Shown here: piece after piece, positions 13,330-23,438 of the stretch
How the letters are laid out: the number at the start of each line of letters is the position of its first letter
How positions within the stretch are numbered: position 1 is the first letter of the stretch
Assembly (NCBI GenBank): GCA_020975725.1
Contig: QXJR01000023.1
Span: 124,001-188,000, forward strand
Reading direction: 5' to 3'
Length of the DNA: 64,000 nt
Origin: Picocystis sp. L7
Lineage: Eukaryota > Chlorophyta > Picocystophyceae > Picocystales > Picocystaceae
Notes under the pieces: model-generated
The model's database searches: none
What the model was told of the DNA's origin: nothing
Seen by the model: the letters and a program-made list of their open reading frames with translations, nothing else
Program-made: the position numbers and the translations under genes

Positions 13330-13850
13330 TTGGCGCCCAACAACACTACTCACCCACCAAAACATGCTCCACAAAGGCCCGCTCGTATGCGTGCTTTCCC
13401 AAGGAAGAAATGGGAATAGAGCGTTCCAGGCCACATTGTGAACGGTTCCATAAATGAAAGAGGAATTTCCTTCTCGGTTTGACAAACACGTCCTTCCTCC
13501 GACTGAGCGGGTCCTTGCCTTGCACGTCCCTGAAGTGTAAGGCTTTTGGAGGTTTGTGCTTGAACTGCGCATCAGACTGACCTGGTTAATGCGTGAGTTT
13601 TCATGATGCTGTTGTCCTTCCAAGACCTGCTCCCACATCAGCATAGATTCTCTAAAAGTATCAGCGATAACAATAGATAATGTGAGTTAAGTATGGCCTG
13701 CAACGCTGTTACCCTAGCTTGCATTGCTGTCGGAAAGCACGGCCCAACAAGATCGTGCACCAAACTTTCCCTCGGCAAATTGAAAGAACCATAAAGTCCT
13801 CGTCGACCATGTGTCGCTATAGGTGCATGAAATGCTTTTCATGACTTGAA
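13330..13850. other. Convergent intergenic region
   Basis: 521 bp between the 3' ends of the coiled-coil and GT61 genes. It is presumably 3' UTR and terminator sequence. I see no gene. Confidence 0.5.
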
Positions 13851-15491
13851 TCATTCGCTTCCTCCATCCAATCTGTTTTTGTGCAAATTAGCAAGGGCTG
13901 AAGAGACAGCTTTCCTCAGGCCATCCCTTTCTGCTGCACTATTCCTCTGGAAGACAACGGAATAGTGGGTGGCCCCGACTGACTTTGCAGCCGTCACATA
14001 ACAATAGCACCTTGCTCCCAATGATTCTTTCAAAATTTCTATGATAGAACCTCCTTGCGGAAGCAGAAATCCCCATGTCAACGCAGCGCCATGCAGCCCA
14101 ACAAGCATCGAAGCTGTCTGCACAAGTCGAACCTGTTCTGTATATTCAAGCAAAGATAGATCTTGTCTAATGACCGATGCATGGTATTGAGACGCAGCTT
14201 GCTCAACCACTTGCAGCATTTCCGCTTCATGCCCGGTGAGACGTGTGGAACGCTCCAACCACAAGATACGGTTATTGTAGGGATCAACTTGCAAGCCTGG
14301 CTGGCCCAGATGTTCCAAAATGTGGTCGCGAAGCCCTAGGAAGATGGACGACGGCCCACATGCATAGGGAATAGAGAGCTGTAGCCTTACCATGTCCCAG
14401 TAAGACCCAGCAGCTTGCATGCTTGGCTGCCCCCAGGTGGAAAAGACAACCCTTTTCAAACAAACGTTGCCTCCCTGGGGAGCAAGCTGTTTCATCGCAT
14501 CAACAAGGGACATAGGAGGTGCAACCTTGCTAAAGGAATAGACTAGAGGTCCGTGTACGCCAAAAGTATCTTCCATGGTGCTGCCTGACCTACCCTCTGC
14601 AACTAAGACTTGGGTGTGTGCGGGATCCAGATCGTGCACAGCATAAGCAACAAACATGCTCGTGATTTCTTCTAGGCCATGCCAAAGATTTTTGTATCCC
14701 CAGGGATCAGCCACCAAGTATACGGTATGTTCTACAACTGCTTCGCAAGACAAGCGAGTGATTGGTTCTGTGCTTTCAGTGGTAGGACCTGTGCTTCTGC
14801 CTGTAGAGCCAATCTTCCGGTGCACGCGTGGAGGATCCGGATGGAACATATCCTCTTCCTGTTCCAGTGCACTGATGTTGGAAGCTTGGAAAGACATTCG
14901 GAGGAATCTCTGTCCTCCATATCCTGTTGTTCCATGGTTCACGCCTGCACCAATGTTTGTGCATCTCCCCGACAGCAAACCCTCGGGTGGAATGGGTTGT
15001 CCTTCTTCCTTTCCCTTGCTGTTGTGTGTCTGCTCCAAGAGGTCGTTCCATTGCTGCAGTGTCTTTCCATGCAGCATCAAGTTCGATGCTTCACAGATTG
15101 CTTCCTTGTGTCTGTTTCTCTCAGCGGATGGATGAGTGGAGGAAAAATTGGCGCAACGCACCAAGCTTCCCCCCTCCTCCTCTTGTCCCTGACACAAGGT
15201 GGTGGGGTTTCGGTAATCCAGCACGTGATCGATTCCATACAGGTGCGGACATTTTTCTGGTGCTGTCCCGCCTCTTTTTCCTTCGTCTAGCTCCTCCTGG
15301 TGCTTCAGGATGCGTTGCCAAGGAGTGACAGGCCTTGCTTCCACGTGGACGTGAACGTCGGTTGGTCGGTTCAGAACGTGTTGGATCCTGTTTCGCACGT
15401 GGTGAAACCGATGCAGGTGCAATCCCACCAATCCAATGGCGATTAGAAGGGACAGAGGGACCAGTCTCTTCCTCATTCGCGCGCCATCCAT
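13851..15491 (-). CDS. GT61-family glycosyltransferase, type II membrane protein
   Basis: The protein is 546 residues from the ATG at 15491; another Met lies five codons on. A short cytoplasmic end (MDGARMRKR) is followed by a hydrophobic helix at about residues 9-25 and a long lumenal region, the usual Golgi type II layout. The C-terminal part carries the DUF563/GT61 hallmark VGLHGAALTWGFLLPQGG followed by an acidic ILKE. GT61 enzymes include plant beta-xylosyltransferases, arabinosyltransferases and EOGT. The middle is poorly conserved, so donor and acceptor cannot be read. The frame is open further upstream to an ATG at 15932, but that start would bury the anchor and its extra sequence looks like promoter DNA. 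Confidence 0.8.
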   Translation of the reverse strand: MDGARMRKRLVPLSLLIAIGLVGLHLHRFHHVRNRIQHVLNRPTDVHVHVEARPVTPWQRILKHQEELDEGKRGGTAPEKCPHLYGIDHVLDYRNPTTLCQGQEEEGGSLVRCANFSSTHPSAERNRHKEAICEASNLMLHGKTLQQWNDLLEQTHNSKGKEEGQPIPPEGLLSGRCTNIGAGVNHGTTGYGGQRFLRMSFQASNISALEQEEDMFHPDPPRVHRKIGSTGRSTGPTTESTEPITRLSCEAVVEHTVYLVADPWGYKNLWHGLEEITSMFVAYAVHDLDPAHTQVLVAEGRSGSTMEDTFGVHGPLVYSFSKVAPPMSLVDAMKQLAPQGGNVCLKRVVFSTWGQPSMQAAGSYWDMVRLQLSIPYACGPSSIFLGLRDHILEHLGQPGLQVDPYNNRILWLERSTRLTGHEAEMLQVVEQAASQYHASVIRQDLSLLEYTEQVRLVQTASMLVGLHGAALTWGFLLPQGGSIIEILKESLGARCYCYVTAAKSVGATHYSVVFQRNSAAERDGLRKAVSSALANLHKNRLDGGSE

Positions 15492-16715
15492 CGTCCATGC
15501 GTCGCGCCACGTTCCGACGCGTGGTGTCGAGCGAGGGGAAAGCCGGGTCTGAAAGGGAGGCGTTGACCGGGACCCATCCCGATAGAAAGGGAAGACCGAA
15601 AGGGGAACCGAAGACGAAAGCCGACTCGGAGGACCAAAGCGGACCCACGTGCATCTCCTATGTGGACGATGGATGGACAAGCCAAGTGGAGAATCGACGT
15701 GCAACGAGGAGAATTGAAAAGCGCGGAAACGAGAGGAGCGAGTGGAAATTCGAATGAAACGCGTAGCATCGAAGGATCGATGTGGGCAGGAGACGGGCTG
15801 CTCGTTGGGGTAGGTGGATGCCGACGGCTCGTTGGTTCGGAATCGAGACCAATGCACGAATTGGCAAACGTGGAGATCCGAATCATCGTTCAAACGAGGG
15901 AACTCTCCGACCGGAGCCTTGTCGAATCGCATGTGGGTTTTCTCCTATTGCCATTTACCGCGCACCGTCGGACAAGCAAGTTGGCGGCTCTGTGTGGACC
16001 GGATGGTCCCTTTGCAGACATGAAAAGATGCGGATCGTACGTTTGGCGTGGTCGGATTCTCCGACTCGTGCTTTCCTCGAGGAATGGCACCAAAACCCTC
16101 TTTCGTGCTGAAGCGTAGGTAGCCATGGCATCGAACATGCGAACTTTGGCATGCATTCGAAACGGGACGTGGTGCAAGTTGGATTCCTATCTTCCTTCCT
16201 CCTCTTCCGGTATCGTTTCCACCTCTCTTTCCTTCCTTTGCTCCATCTCCGACGGCGTGGATGGTGTGTCCACCACCACATCTTCTTCCCTGTCCCAAGT
16301 TTACTGCTGGGTTAACCTGACCCTTATCCAACCCCCTCCTCCGCCATCGACCAGGGATGAAATTAACTACGTGTTTATCGTTCGTCATCGTGGGGCGTTC
16401 GACAGGGACCTCGAAGGTTAACTGCGTGTGTTTGTCTCATGGGTTCGCGAACGCGATGCCTTCTGCGGTTCGCACCGCTGTTTCTCGCGATGGAAGGCCA
16501 GAATGGATTGGAAAAGGGCCACGTGCACGTGCTCTGCTGCCACGTGGATCCCACACGTGCGATGGGAAGCGTCTTGGATTCCGGACTAAACCCTAGGCCG
16601 GGTTGGGAACCGGACTCGGGTCTCCTGTCCTTCTCCAAAGGGTTCCTTGATCGGACGAACCCGAAGGAGCTCCCTTTCGAACGAGAAATAGACCCGAAAG
16701 GTGCTCGTGTCGGCC
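15492..16715. other. Divergent promoter region between GT61 and the TPR-like gene
   Basis: 1.2 kb without a convincing gene. It holds GTTAAC at 16311-16316 and 16417-16422, and a dense CACGTG cluster at 16521-16560. Open frames on both strands here lack conserved sequence. Confidence 0.5.
16521..16560. promoter_or_regulatory. Cluster of four CACGTG (G-box/E-box) motifs
   Basis: CACGTG occurs at 16521-16526, 16527-16532, 16542-16547 and 16555-16560, four copies in 40 bp, about 155 bp upstream of the start at 16716. This palindrome binds bZIP and bHLH factors in plants. Function here is inferred. Confidence 0.5.
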
Positions 16716-19061
16716 ATGAGCGCGCCTCCGACGCACGCGGCTATGGCGCGCGTTTCCACGCGCCTGCGTCGCGATGGGAGCAAGAGGAGGCGACGAGAAG
16801 GTGTTTGGAAGACGTGCACACCACATGGTACACGAGTGCGTGCATCGAGCCGGATCGACGAGGCGGACGAAGGAGTGGCGGCCACCAGCAGCACACCAGG
16901 AGACAAATATTGGCGTGCTGCAGACGTGGCTGGCACCGCAGCGCAATGGATGGGATGGATCTGGATGGCGTTTGCTGCAGCTACCGAAGCAAGCGCACCC
17001 CCTGCAGCCGTGGCCGCGGCGGCTTGCGGAACCTTGGCTCGACGGGCTGCTCGAAGGAAGCTCCAGGCAGAACAGGAGCGATTGAACATGCTGCAGATGG
17101 AGATGAGGCTTGCAAAAGGAGTTTTGGCGGTTGGTGAAGATGCCAAGGCCGCCCGAGGAGCTGCCCTTGCTGCTGCTAGGACCGTAGAGACAGCTGCAGC
17201 TGCACAAGCGGAAGCCAGATCCAGCCGAAATGGTCGACAGCAGGAGCACTTACACGACAAGGAGAGATGGGAAACCATGCGTGCATTCTTGGATGCAAGG
17301 CTCTCTCTGCTGGAGGAAGCGGTCGAAGAATCTGCATCCACAAGACAGGAAGATGTGAGAAACGCTGCACTGGCAGCTGTAGCACAGGCACAGGCACGCA
17401 TCCTACCGCCTGCAACATCCATCAGGTTCCCACCCGCTGTTGAAAGCGAGGACGTGCGGGTTGGGATGGAAAAAAGGCAAGAGATTACAGCAGAGAAGGA
17501 GGATGAGGTGATGGCTAAACTAGATCAACTCGCTGAAATGTTGGAGGGGATGCAATTGTACCAAAAAGGAGCAGACACAGAACAATACAGGGATGAAGAT
17601 GACTACACATATCAGGACCAGGGGGTTGAGCAAAATGTCCCCATCGAATCTTGGATTGAATCCATTGGTAAGGAGGAAAGACGATGGTCGATAGGGACAT
17701 TGCAGGAAGGGTTTCAAGAAGAAGTGAATGATGGACCTGAAATCAGTCAACCACAAAACGGGGAGGGATTTGCAGACGCTGCGGGAGGGGAATACGAAAT
17801 GCAGCAGTACAAGGAACAGGATGCAAGTGATGCGCTTGGATCAGTGAAGGATGCTGATGAAAGTGCTTTGACCAGCCAAGAGATCATCGATGTTGAAGCT
17901 GCTACCTGGTACGAGAACAAAGAGTTTGAAGGGGAAGACAGTGGTGCAGAAACTTTTGAAGAGGAGCAGAAGATAGCAAAGCAAGCTGGCGGAGGTAAAG
18001 AGGAGCTAGATCCTTCCCCTACTGGCATAGACACAAAGGACGATGCCCGCGGTTCGAAGCTCTCAGATGGTGAAGCTGACCCACCTGAAGCAGCCAATGA
18101 TTCAGGCATTGAGGCATCGTCCCAAGCTGATCCTGCAGAAGCTGCGAGTCCCTATTCAGAGCAGGATGATGCCAAATTAAGCACCATCGAAGTCAAAGTA
18201 CGGAGAGGGTTAGAACTTCTACGCACGGGGCGAATGCAGGCAAGGGCTTCTGGAAGTGAACTAGGAAAGGCGGATGCGAACCTGCGTTCAGCTATCTCTG
18301 AATTTGAAGAGGTGCTGTCATCGCTTGCTGTCCCATACCCAAGTTCCACCAAGAGAGCCGTGGTTGATTTTGGAGATGACGGCAAGATTGGAACAAAGAG
18401 AAGGTTGGCTGTTGTTGCAACTGGAAATTTGGGAAATACTCTGTTAGCACGAGCAGAGCTACAACAGAGGCTCCTTGAGGTCCTCCGCAATGCACCCCCA
18501 CCGCCCCCAGCAGATTACGAAGCCACTGTGGCTGCAGAGCTTCAACTGCTCGAGGAGATTCAAGACTTGCTTGTTGAGGCAGGGAGGCGCTTTCGTCAAG
18601 TTCTGCAGCTGACAGCCTTGCTCACAGGTTCTGCTGATAGAGAAGAAGCGATGAAAGATGGTCGGAAGGTGGACAGTGCCCTCAGGGCTTTGTTTAATTG
18701 GGGAACTGCGTTGAGTCTTCGTGCTCTGATAGCGTTGGACTCGATCGAAGAAGCTGATTCAGAGGAAGCTGAGGCTGCGGAAGATGCTGCTACTCAACTT
18801 TACTTCGCTGCCTTGGAGAAGTTCGAGAGGGCGGAGCAATTATCTAGGGATGACGAGTCCATGGCAAGGGCTTTGCGAGGTGAGGCCCAGATCCTTCAAG
18901 ACCTCGCGCTGCTTCCTTCCAAGACTCCGGCTGAAAAAAGAGAACTTCTCAAGGATGCTCTATTCCGCCTCGATGATGCAATCGATCTTGCAAGGGGTGG
19001 TGAAGGACTCTTGGAAGCCAGGGATGAGTGTGCTTTGCTCCTGGGAGAAGTTACGAGATAG
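16716..19061 (+). CDS. Uncharacterised helical protein with C-terminal TPR-like region (781 aa)
   Basis: The start is ATG 16716 (MSAPPTHAAM). The N-terminus is Arg/Ser/Thr-rich and could be a plastid or mitochondrial transit peptide. A weak hydrophobic Ala-rich stretch lies at about residues 70-105, then a long charged coiled coil, a very acidic middle (about 270-490) and an all-helical C-terminal third with paired helices. Repeated phrases such as LFNWGTALSLRA and ATGNLGNTLLARAELQ look like tetratricopeptide helices. Organelle TPR proteins often assemble complexes or bind RNA, but I cannot assign a role. It is convergent with the long golgin-like gene (gap 210 bp). Confidence 0.65.
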   Translation: MSAPPTHAAMARVSTRLRRDGSKRRRREGVWKTCTPHGTRVRASSRIDEADEGVAATSSTPGDKYWRAADVAGTAAQWMGWIWMAFAAATEASAPPAAVAAAACGTLARRAARRKLQAEQERLNMLQMEMRLAKGVLAVGEDAKAARGAALAAARTVETAAAAQAEARSSRNGRQQEHLHDKERWETMRAFLDARLSLLEEAVEESASTRQEDVRNAALAAVAQAQARILPPATSIRFPPAVESEDVRVGMEKRQEITAEKEDEVMAKLDQLAEMLEGMQLYQKGADTEQYRDEDDYTYQDQGVEQNVPIESWIESIGKEERRWSIGTLQEGFQEEVNDGPEISQPQNGEGFADAAGGEYEMQQYKEQDASDALGSVKDADESALTSQEIIDVEAATWYENKEFEGEDSGAETFEEEQKIAKQAGGGKEELDPSPTGIDTKDDARGSKLSDGEADPPEAANDSGIEASSQADPAEAASPYSEQDDAKLSTIEVKVRRGLELLRTGRMQARASGSELGKADANLRSAISEFEEVLSSLAVPYPSSTKRAVVDFGDDGKIGTKRRLAVVATGNLGNTLLARAELQQRLLEVLRNAPPPPPADYEATVAAELQLLEEIQDLLVEAGRRFRQVLQLTALLTGSADREEAMKDGRKVDSALRALFNWGTALSLRALIALDSIEEADSEEAEAAEDAATQLYFAALEKFERAEQLSRDDESMARALRGEAQILQDLALLPSKTPAEKRELLKDALFRLDDAIDLARGGEGLLEARDECALLLGEVTR

Positions 19062-19271
19062 GGGCATCAGAGAAGGTCACCGATGACAGAGGGGTGCGGT
19101 AAGATACTCGCTACACTTCACCTTCTATGCCTCAAAGGCAAGTGAGCAGCCAGTTGAAACTAGTCTCTAAGACTTCCTATATTTTTTTACCAATAAAGAT
19201 TCTGTACTCCGCAGCCCCGTGATCCCCTTTCAAGCCCGTTGTTGCCCAAAGATAGAACTGGCCGTGGGTGA

Positions 19272-22200
19272 TTAGTACCGCATCCCGGTCACAGCACTTG
19301 TAACCATGACAACCAGTGTAGACACTGAGACAATGGCAGCAAATCCTGCAGCGGCTGCGTCCTTCTTTGCACAAGCAACCTCTTTCTTGCTCTCGCTTGA
19401 AATCAGTCCTGCTCCCTTTGCTTTAGCAAGTGCTTTGCTGACCTTGATCAATGCATTCTGAGCACGACTCTCGGCCTCTTGGAGCATGACCGCCATTCTT
19501 GCATTCTTTTCTCGTTCTTCTCTCAGCTTGCGCCTTGCAAGGTCAAGGCTTATCTCAATCTGAACAAGCCTATGTCTCTCCTCCTTGTTTTCATCGAGGT
19601 TCTCACGCAATTGACCAGCTTCCTCTGAAAGTGCGTAGACTTGTTGCTCAAGGCTCCTGGCTTTGCTGAGTGAGCATCTCAATCGACCTTCCATATCTTC
19701 TCGGGCAGTCTTTTCAGCTCCAAGGGCTTCCCTACATTTGTGCAGTTCTTGATTGGCAGAATGCAGCTTCTGACGCAAGTCTTCCTCGGCCCCTTTCGCC
19801 GTGACTTCTCGATGTGAAGACTGCTGCAGAACTTCCTCGAGTTCCCCTTTCAAGTTTCTGATCAGGGCTTCCTTAGCCTGGACAAGCTGTGAGAGGTTCT
19901 CCACATTACCTTGCAAGTATTCAGAGTTTGAGGCATGGGTCCTCACTTGCTTGTCAAGTTCGCTACGTGAAGCAACCTCTGCTGCAAGCTGCGACTTGGT
20001 CATGACAAGCTCGGACTCATAATTGGCCAGCTGTTCCCTAAGGGACTTCTCCGTTGCTTTGATCGTTGCATTGTTCTGCTGGGCCTCTGCACGCACATCC
20101 TTCAACTCTTGCTGCAGTTTATGAATAACATGCTGTTTCTCTGTGATGGCCTTGTGGCTTTGGAGCTCCATCTTTTCCAAGGACGCATCGGCAGTATCTA
20201 GAGCTTGCAAGGTTCTCCCTAGATCCGCACGCAGATGTTGTGCCAACTCTTCTTTCTCTTCGATTTGCTTAAAAGAAGCCTCCATTTGCTGTTTGAATGA
20301 GGTGGCATCCTTGCGAGCAGCTTCAAGTGCACTGGCATACTCTTCTTTGAGCTTCTGGGCTGCATCCCGCTCCTGGATGGCCGTTTCCAGAGCACATTGA
20401 ACGTTCTTCATGTGCTCGTCCTTCTCATGAATTTCTTCCTTCAGGGAATCGATAATGGCAGATGCCTCGTGTTGCTCCTTCGCTGCCCTAATCTTTAGCT
20501 CTTCGATGACCCCGCGGGCAATCTTTGCCTCTTTCATGGCCTGCTCGGCCCTCGTTGCTTCGAAATCCCTCGCCCTATTTGCCTCTTGCAACTTGATGTA
20601 AAGCTCCTGTATCTTGGAGTCTGCATTGGATTCAACCTCAACAATCTTGGCTTTCAGAAAACTGTTCTCTTCCTGAAGAACTGTGCTTGCCCTTCGTGAG
20701 ACGTCTAGAGCCCGTTGTATGGACTCGAGTTTGGCATTTCCGTCATTTTTGGATACTTTCAGTTCACTACGCAGCTGCTCGTTACGGTACCTCTGTTCCT
20801 CCAGGGCTGCACGTACAGAACCAACTTCTTCTACTAGCATTGCATTCTTATCAGAGCTTTCGTCAATTTGAGCCAGCAGATGGCTCTCCCTTTCCTTCAA
20901 CTCTTCTACCTGGGCTACAAGACTTAAGCAAGCCTTCCTGTGCCTGCAAGCATCCTCGGAAAGTTTCAAACACTTCTGCTCTGATTCCTGCAGCTCTTCC
21001 TTGGTGAGTGCAGCATCCTTTTGAAGGACAGAAAACGACATTGCAGATTCTTTTGCAGTCTGTTCGAGCTGCGATAAGTTGGCCTCCTTGATTTTCAATG
21101 TACGCATGAGACCGCGAATGTGCTGCTGGGCCAAAGATCTGTCCTTTTGGGCTGCACATAGCTTGTTCTGCACAGATAGTAGGGACTCTTCCTGCTTGCG
21201 GACTTCGACCTTAAGCTGAGCAATAACGGAACGTGAAACTGCTGCCTCTTGCAATGCCCTTGACTTTGTTGAATTCGCTTCGTCAAGTTCGTTGCGCTGC
21301 ATGTGATGAGCATTCTTGAGTGTGAGGAAGTCTGAGCGAAGCTGTGTTGCGAGGCTCCTGGCGATTGCGACCTCTGAACGTTTGAGGACATGCCCTTTCT
21401 TTTCATTGTCCAGCTCAGCCTCCAACTGTTTCACCAGCTTGTCGGTGGAGGATTGCAGGTCCTTGCTTGCTGTAAGCTCCCTTGTGAGTCGCTGGATTTC
21501 TGCCTCAAGCTGAGCAACTTTGGTAACAGCTTGGGCAATGTCCTTCTCCCGAAGGTCATGCAATTTTTTGATACGCTGACCATTGTCTTTGAGATTGTTC
21601 TTCAACTGTAGGTCGATCTCAGATTTCTCTCTCCGGGCAAGCTCTAATTTTGCCTTCAAGCGGTCAAGTTCATCGTTTGTGGCGGTTAGCTTTCGCGTCA
21701 GGTCTTGGTTTTTAGCATTGAATTTCTCACTTTCTTGCAATGCAGCTTGATAAGCCAAGTTATGGGCAGTGGTCATCGCAAGCAGAGACTCCTCGTACTC
21801 CTGTTTAGCTAGTGCTGCATTGGCTTCTGCTTCCTCACGCTCAATGAGCAGCTGTTTCTCTGCCTTGGCCAACTGTGTCTGCAGTTTCTGGCTCTTCTCC
21901 TGCCAACGATCGGCCTCCGTCTTCAGTTGATGAGCTGTTGTCCTGGCCTCCTGCGCCCTACTTTCGGCCATTTCAACTTCCTTCCTGGCTTGAGCAATCT
22001 TTGCGTTTGCTTCATGCTCAGCTTCCTTTAGGTCTCCTTTTAGCTTCGCAATGACTTTGCGTGCCACCTGAGCTTCTGTGGACTTTTTGGATATTAAATC
22101 TGTCTTCTCGGCTAGCTCTGCCCTATGAGTTTCTGCGATCTGTCCAAGTTCTTGGGCAAGTTGTTCTGCACGGCAAAGCTGTTCCTTCTTTTCCACCAGC

Positions 22201-23438
22201 AGTGCATCCAAATCGGCAGCACGCTGCGCATTCTCCTTTGCTTCATTGTCCCTGGAAAGGGCCATCTTCTCTGCTTCTTTGGCCTGCTGTTTAAGCGAAA
22301 CAGCTTCCTCACGCAGAGTCTCTACATGTTGCAAGATCTTTTTCTTTTGAGAAGCAGCTGTATTTGCCTGCTCGTTCACTTCCTTGCTCAGTGTTGCGAT
22401 GCCCTTTTTTGCATCTGCAAGTTTCTTTCTGAGGCCCCACTCTACTTTGTCTTTCGTGGATATGATATCGCGCAACCGCTCAATCTCATTGGCAGATTCA
22501 AGAAGATTTTTCCTGGATTCCTCCGAAGCTGCGGTTGCTTCTTCTGATAGCCTTCGGAGGGCTGCTGCATGCCGCGCATCCTGCTCCTGAGCTCCCAACA
22601 CAATCTTATCCAGTACTTCGGAAAAAGTTGCTGCCCGTGCTGCTGCACTCCGCACAGCTGCTTCTGCGGCACCTTGTTTCTCTTCTAGCTCCTTGATTTT
22701 TTCAAAGCTCAATCGCACAACTTTCTGAGTGCCCTCAAACTTCTGCTCCAACTGATCAGCGATAAATCGGCTCTCTTCCAGGGCTGTTTCCCGCTTCTCC
22801 AGTTCTGCTTGCAGAGTGTCAGAAGTCTCGCGAATACAAACGGTCTCCTCCTTGGATGATTTTAGTAGCTCTTTAAGCTCTGCAATTTGGGCTTCGTAAG
22901 CTTTGAGTTGTTCTGCTTGGCTTTTAATTTCTGCTCGATGATTGTCGAGAGCTGCGTCCTTCCGAACAAGTTGGTTGCGTAGATCGTTTCTCATCCTTTC
23001 TGAGCTCGCTTGCATCTCCTCCAGTGTTCTTTGCAGGTCTCTCTGATACGAGACACGCTTTAGAAGTAAAGCGTTCAACTGCCTCAACTGCGCAGTTTCC
23101 CTGGATTTGCTGTCAAGCCCCCTCCTTGGCACGCGGGGAGAGACCCTTGATGTGCCCGGCGACTTGCGGCTCTTCCTGTGGCTGCCTGCGGGACTTGGTG
23201 TCTGTGCCATTGCCCCGTTGGTCACATCCACAAGAGGTGATACCATCCCTTTGTCTCCTGCCTGGGGGGTACGCGTCCCTTTCCCAGGTGTCTTGGTCTC
23301 TGAAACCAGGACTGAATCGTGGACACCCACCTGCCCATCCACGTGGGCAGGCATGGTCTTCTGCAACCTGCTGACCATGCTTGCGTAGGGATCCGTTCCT
23401 GCCTTGCCCATGGCAGGGCTCTGCACATCGTTGGTCAT
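19272..23438 (-). CDS. Golgin-like long coiled-coil protein with C-terminal membrane anchor
   Basis: Start taken at ATG 23438, giving 1388 residues. A Ser/Thr/Pro-rich basic head of about 120 residues contains several SP and TP sites. Nearly 1240 residues of almost unbroken coiled coil follow, rich in Glu, Lys, Ala, Gln and Leu. The last 25 or so residues form a hydrophobic helix (FAAIVSVSTLVVMVTSAV) with a very short end, the mark of a tail-anchored protein. This architecture matches golgins and similar tethers on Golgi, ER or nuclear envelope, though sequence gives no orthologue. The frame continues open about 110 nt above the start without an ATG, so an extra 5' exon is possible. A CCAACGGTC-type site lies about 520 bp upstream. 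Confidence 0.75.
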   Translation of the reverse strand: MTNDVQSPAMGKAGTDPYASMVSRLQKTMPAHVDGQVGVHDSVLVSETKTPGKGTRTPQAGDKGMVSPLVDVTNGAMAQTPSPAGSHRKSRKSPGTSRVSPRVPRRGLDSKSRETAQLRQLNALLLKRVSYQRDLQRTLEEMQASSERMRNDLRNQLVRKDAALDNHRAEIKSQAEQLKAYEAQIAELKELLKSSKEETVCIRETSDTLQAELEKRETALEESRFIADQLEQKFEGTQKVVRLSFEKIKELEEKQGAAEAAVRSAAARAATFSEVLDKIVLGAQEQDARHAAALRRLSEEATAASEESRKNLLESANEIERLRDIISTKDKVEWGLRKKLADAKKGIATLSKEVNEQANTAASQKKKILQHVETLREEAVSLKQQAKEAEKMALSRDNEAKENAQRAADLDALLVEKKEQLCRAEQLAQELGQIAETHRAELAEKTDLISKKSTEAQVARKVIAKLKGDLKEAEHEANAKIAQARKEVEMAESRAQEARTTAHQLKTEADRWQEKSQKLQTQLAKAEKQLLIEREEAEANAALAKQEYEESLLAMTTAHNLAYQAALQESEKFNAKNQDLTRKLTATNDELDRLKAKLELARREKSEIDLQLKNNLKDNGQRIKKLHDLREKDIAQAVTKVAQLEAEIQRLTRELTASKDLQSSTDKLVKQLEAELDNEKKGHVLKRSEVAIARSLATQLRSDFLTLKNAHHMQRNELDEANSTKSRALQEAAVSRSVIAQLKVEVRKQEESLLSVQNKLCAAQKDRSLAQQHIRGLMRTLKIKEANLSQLEQTAKESAMSFSVLQKDAALTKEELQESEQKCLKLSEDACRHRKACLSLVAQVEELKERESHLLAQIDESSDKNAMLVEEVGSVRAALEEQRYRNEQLRSELKVSKNDGNAKLESIQRALDVSRRASTVLQEENSFLKAKIVEVESNADSKIQELYIKLQEANRARDFEATRAEQAMKEAKIARGVIEELKIRAAKEQHEASAIIDSLKEEIHEKDEHMKNVQCALETAIQERDAAQKLKEEYASALEAARKDATSFKQQMEASFKQIEEKEELAQHLRADLGRTLQALDTADASLEKMELQSHKAITEKQHVIHKLQQELKDVRAEAQQNNATIKATEKSLREQLANYESELVMTKSQLAAEVASRSELDKQVRTHASNSEYLQGNVENLSQLVQAKEALIRNLKGELEEVLQQSSHREVTAKGAEEDLRQKLHSANQELHKCREALGAEKTAREDMEGRLRCSLSKARSLEQQVYALSEEAGQLRENLDENKEERHRLVQIEISLDLARRKLREEREKNARMAVMLQEAESRAQNALIKVSKALAKAKGAGLISSESKKEVACAKKDAAAAGFAAIVSVSTLVVMVTSAVTGMRY

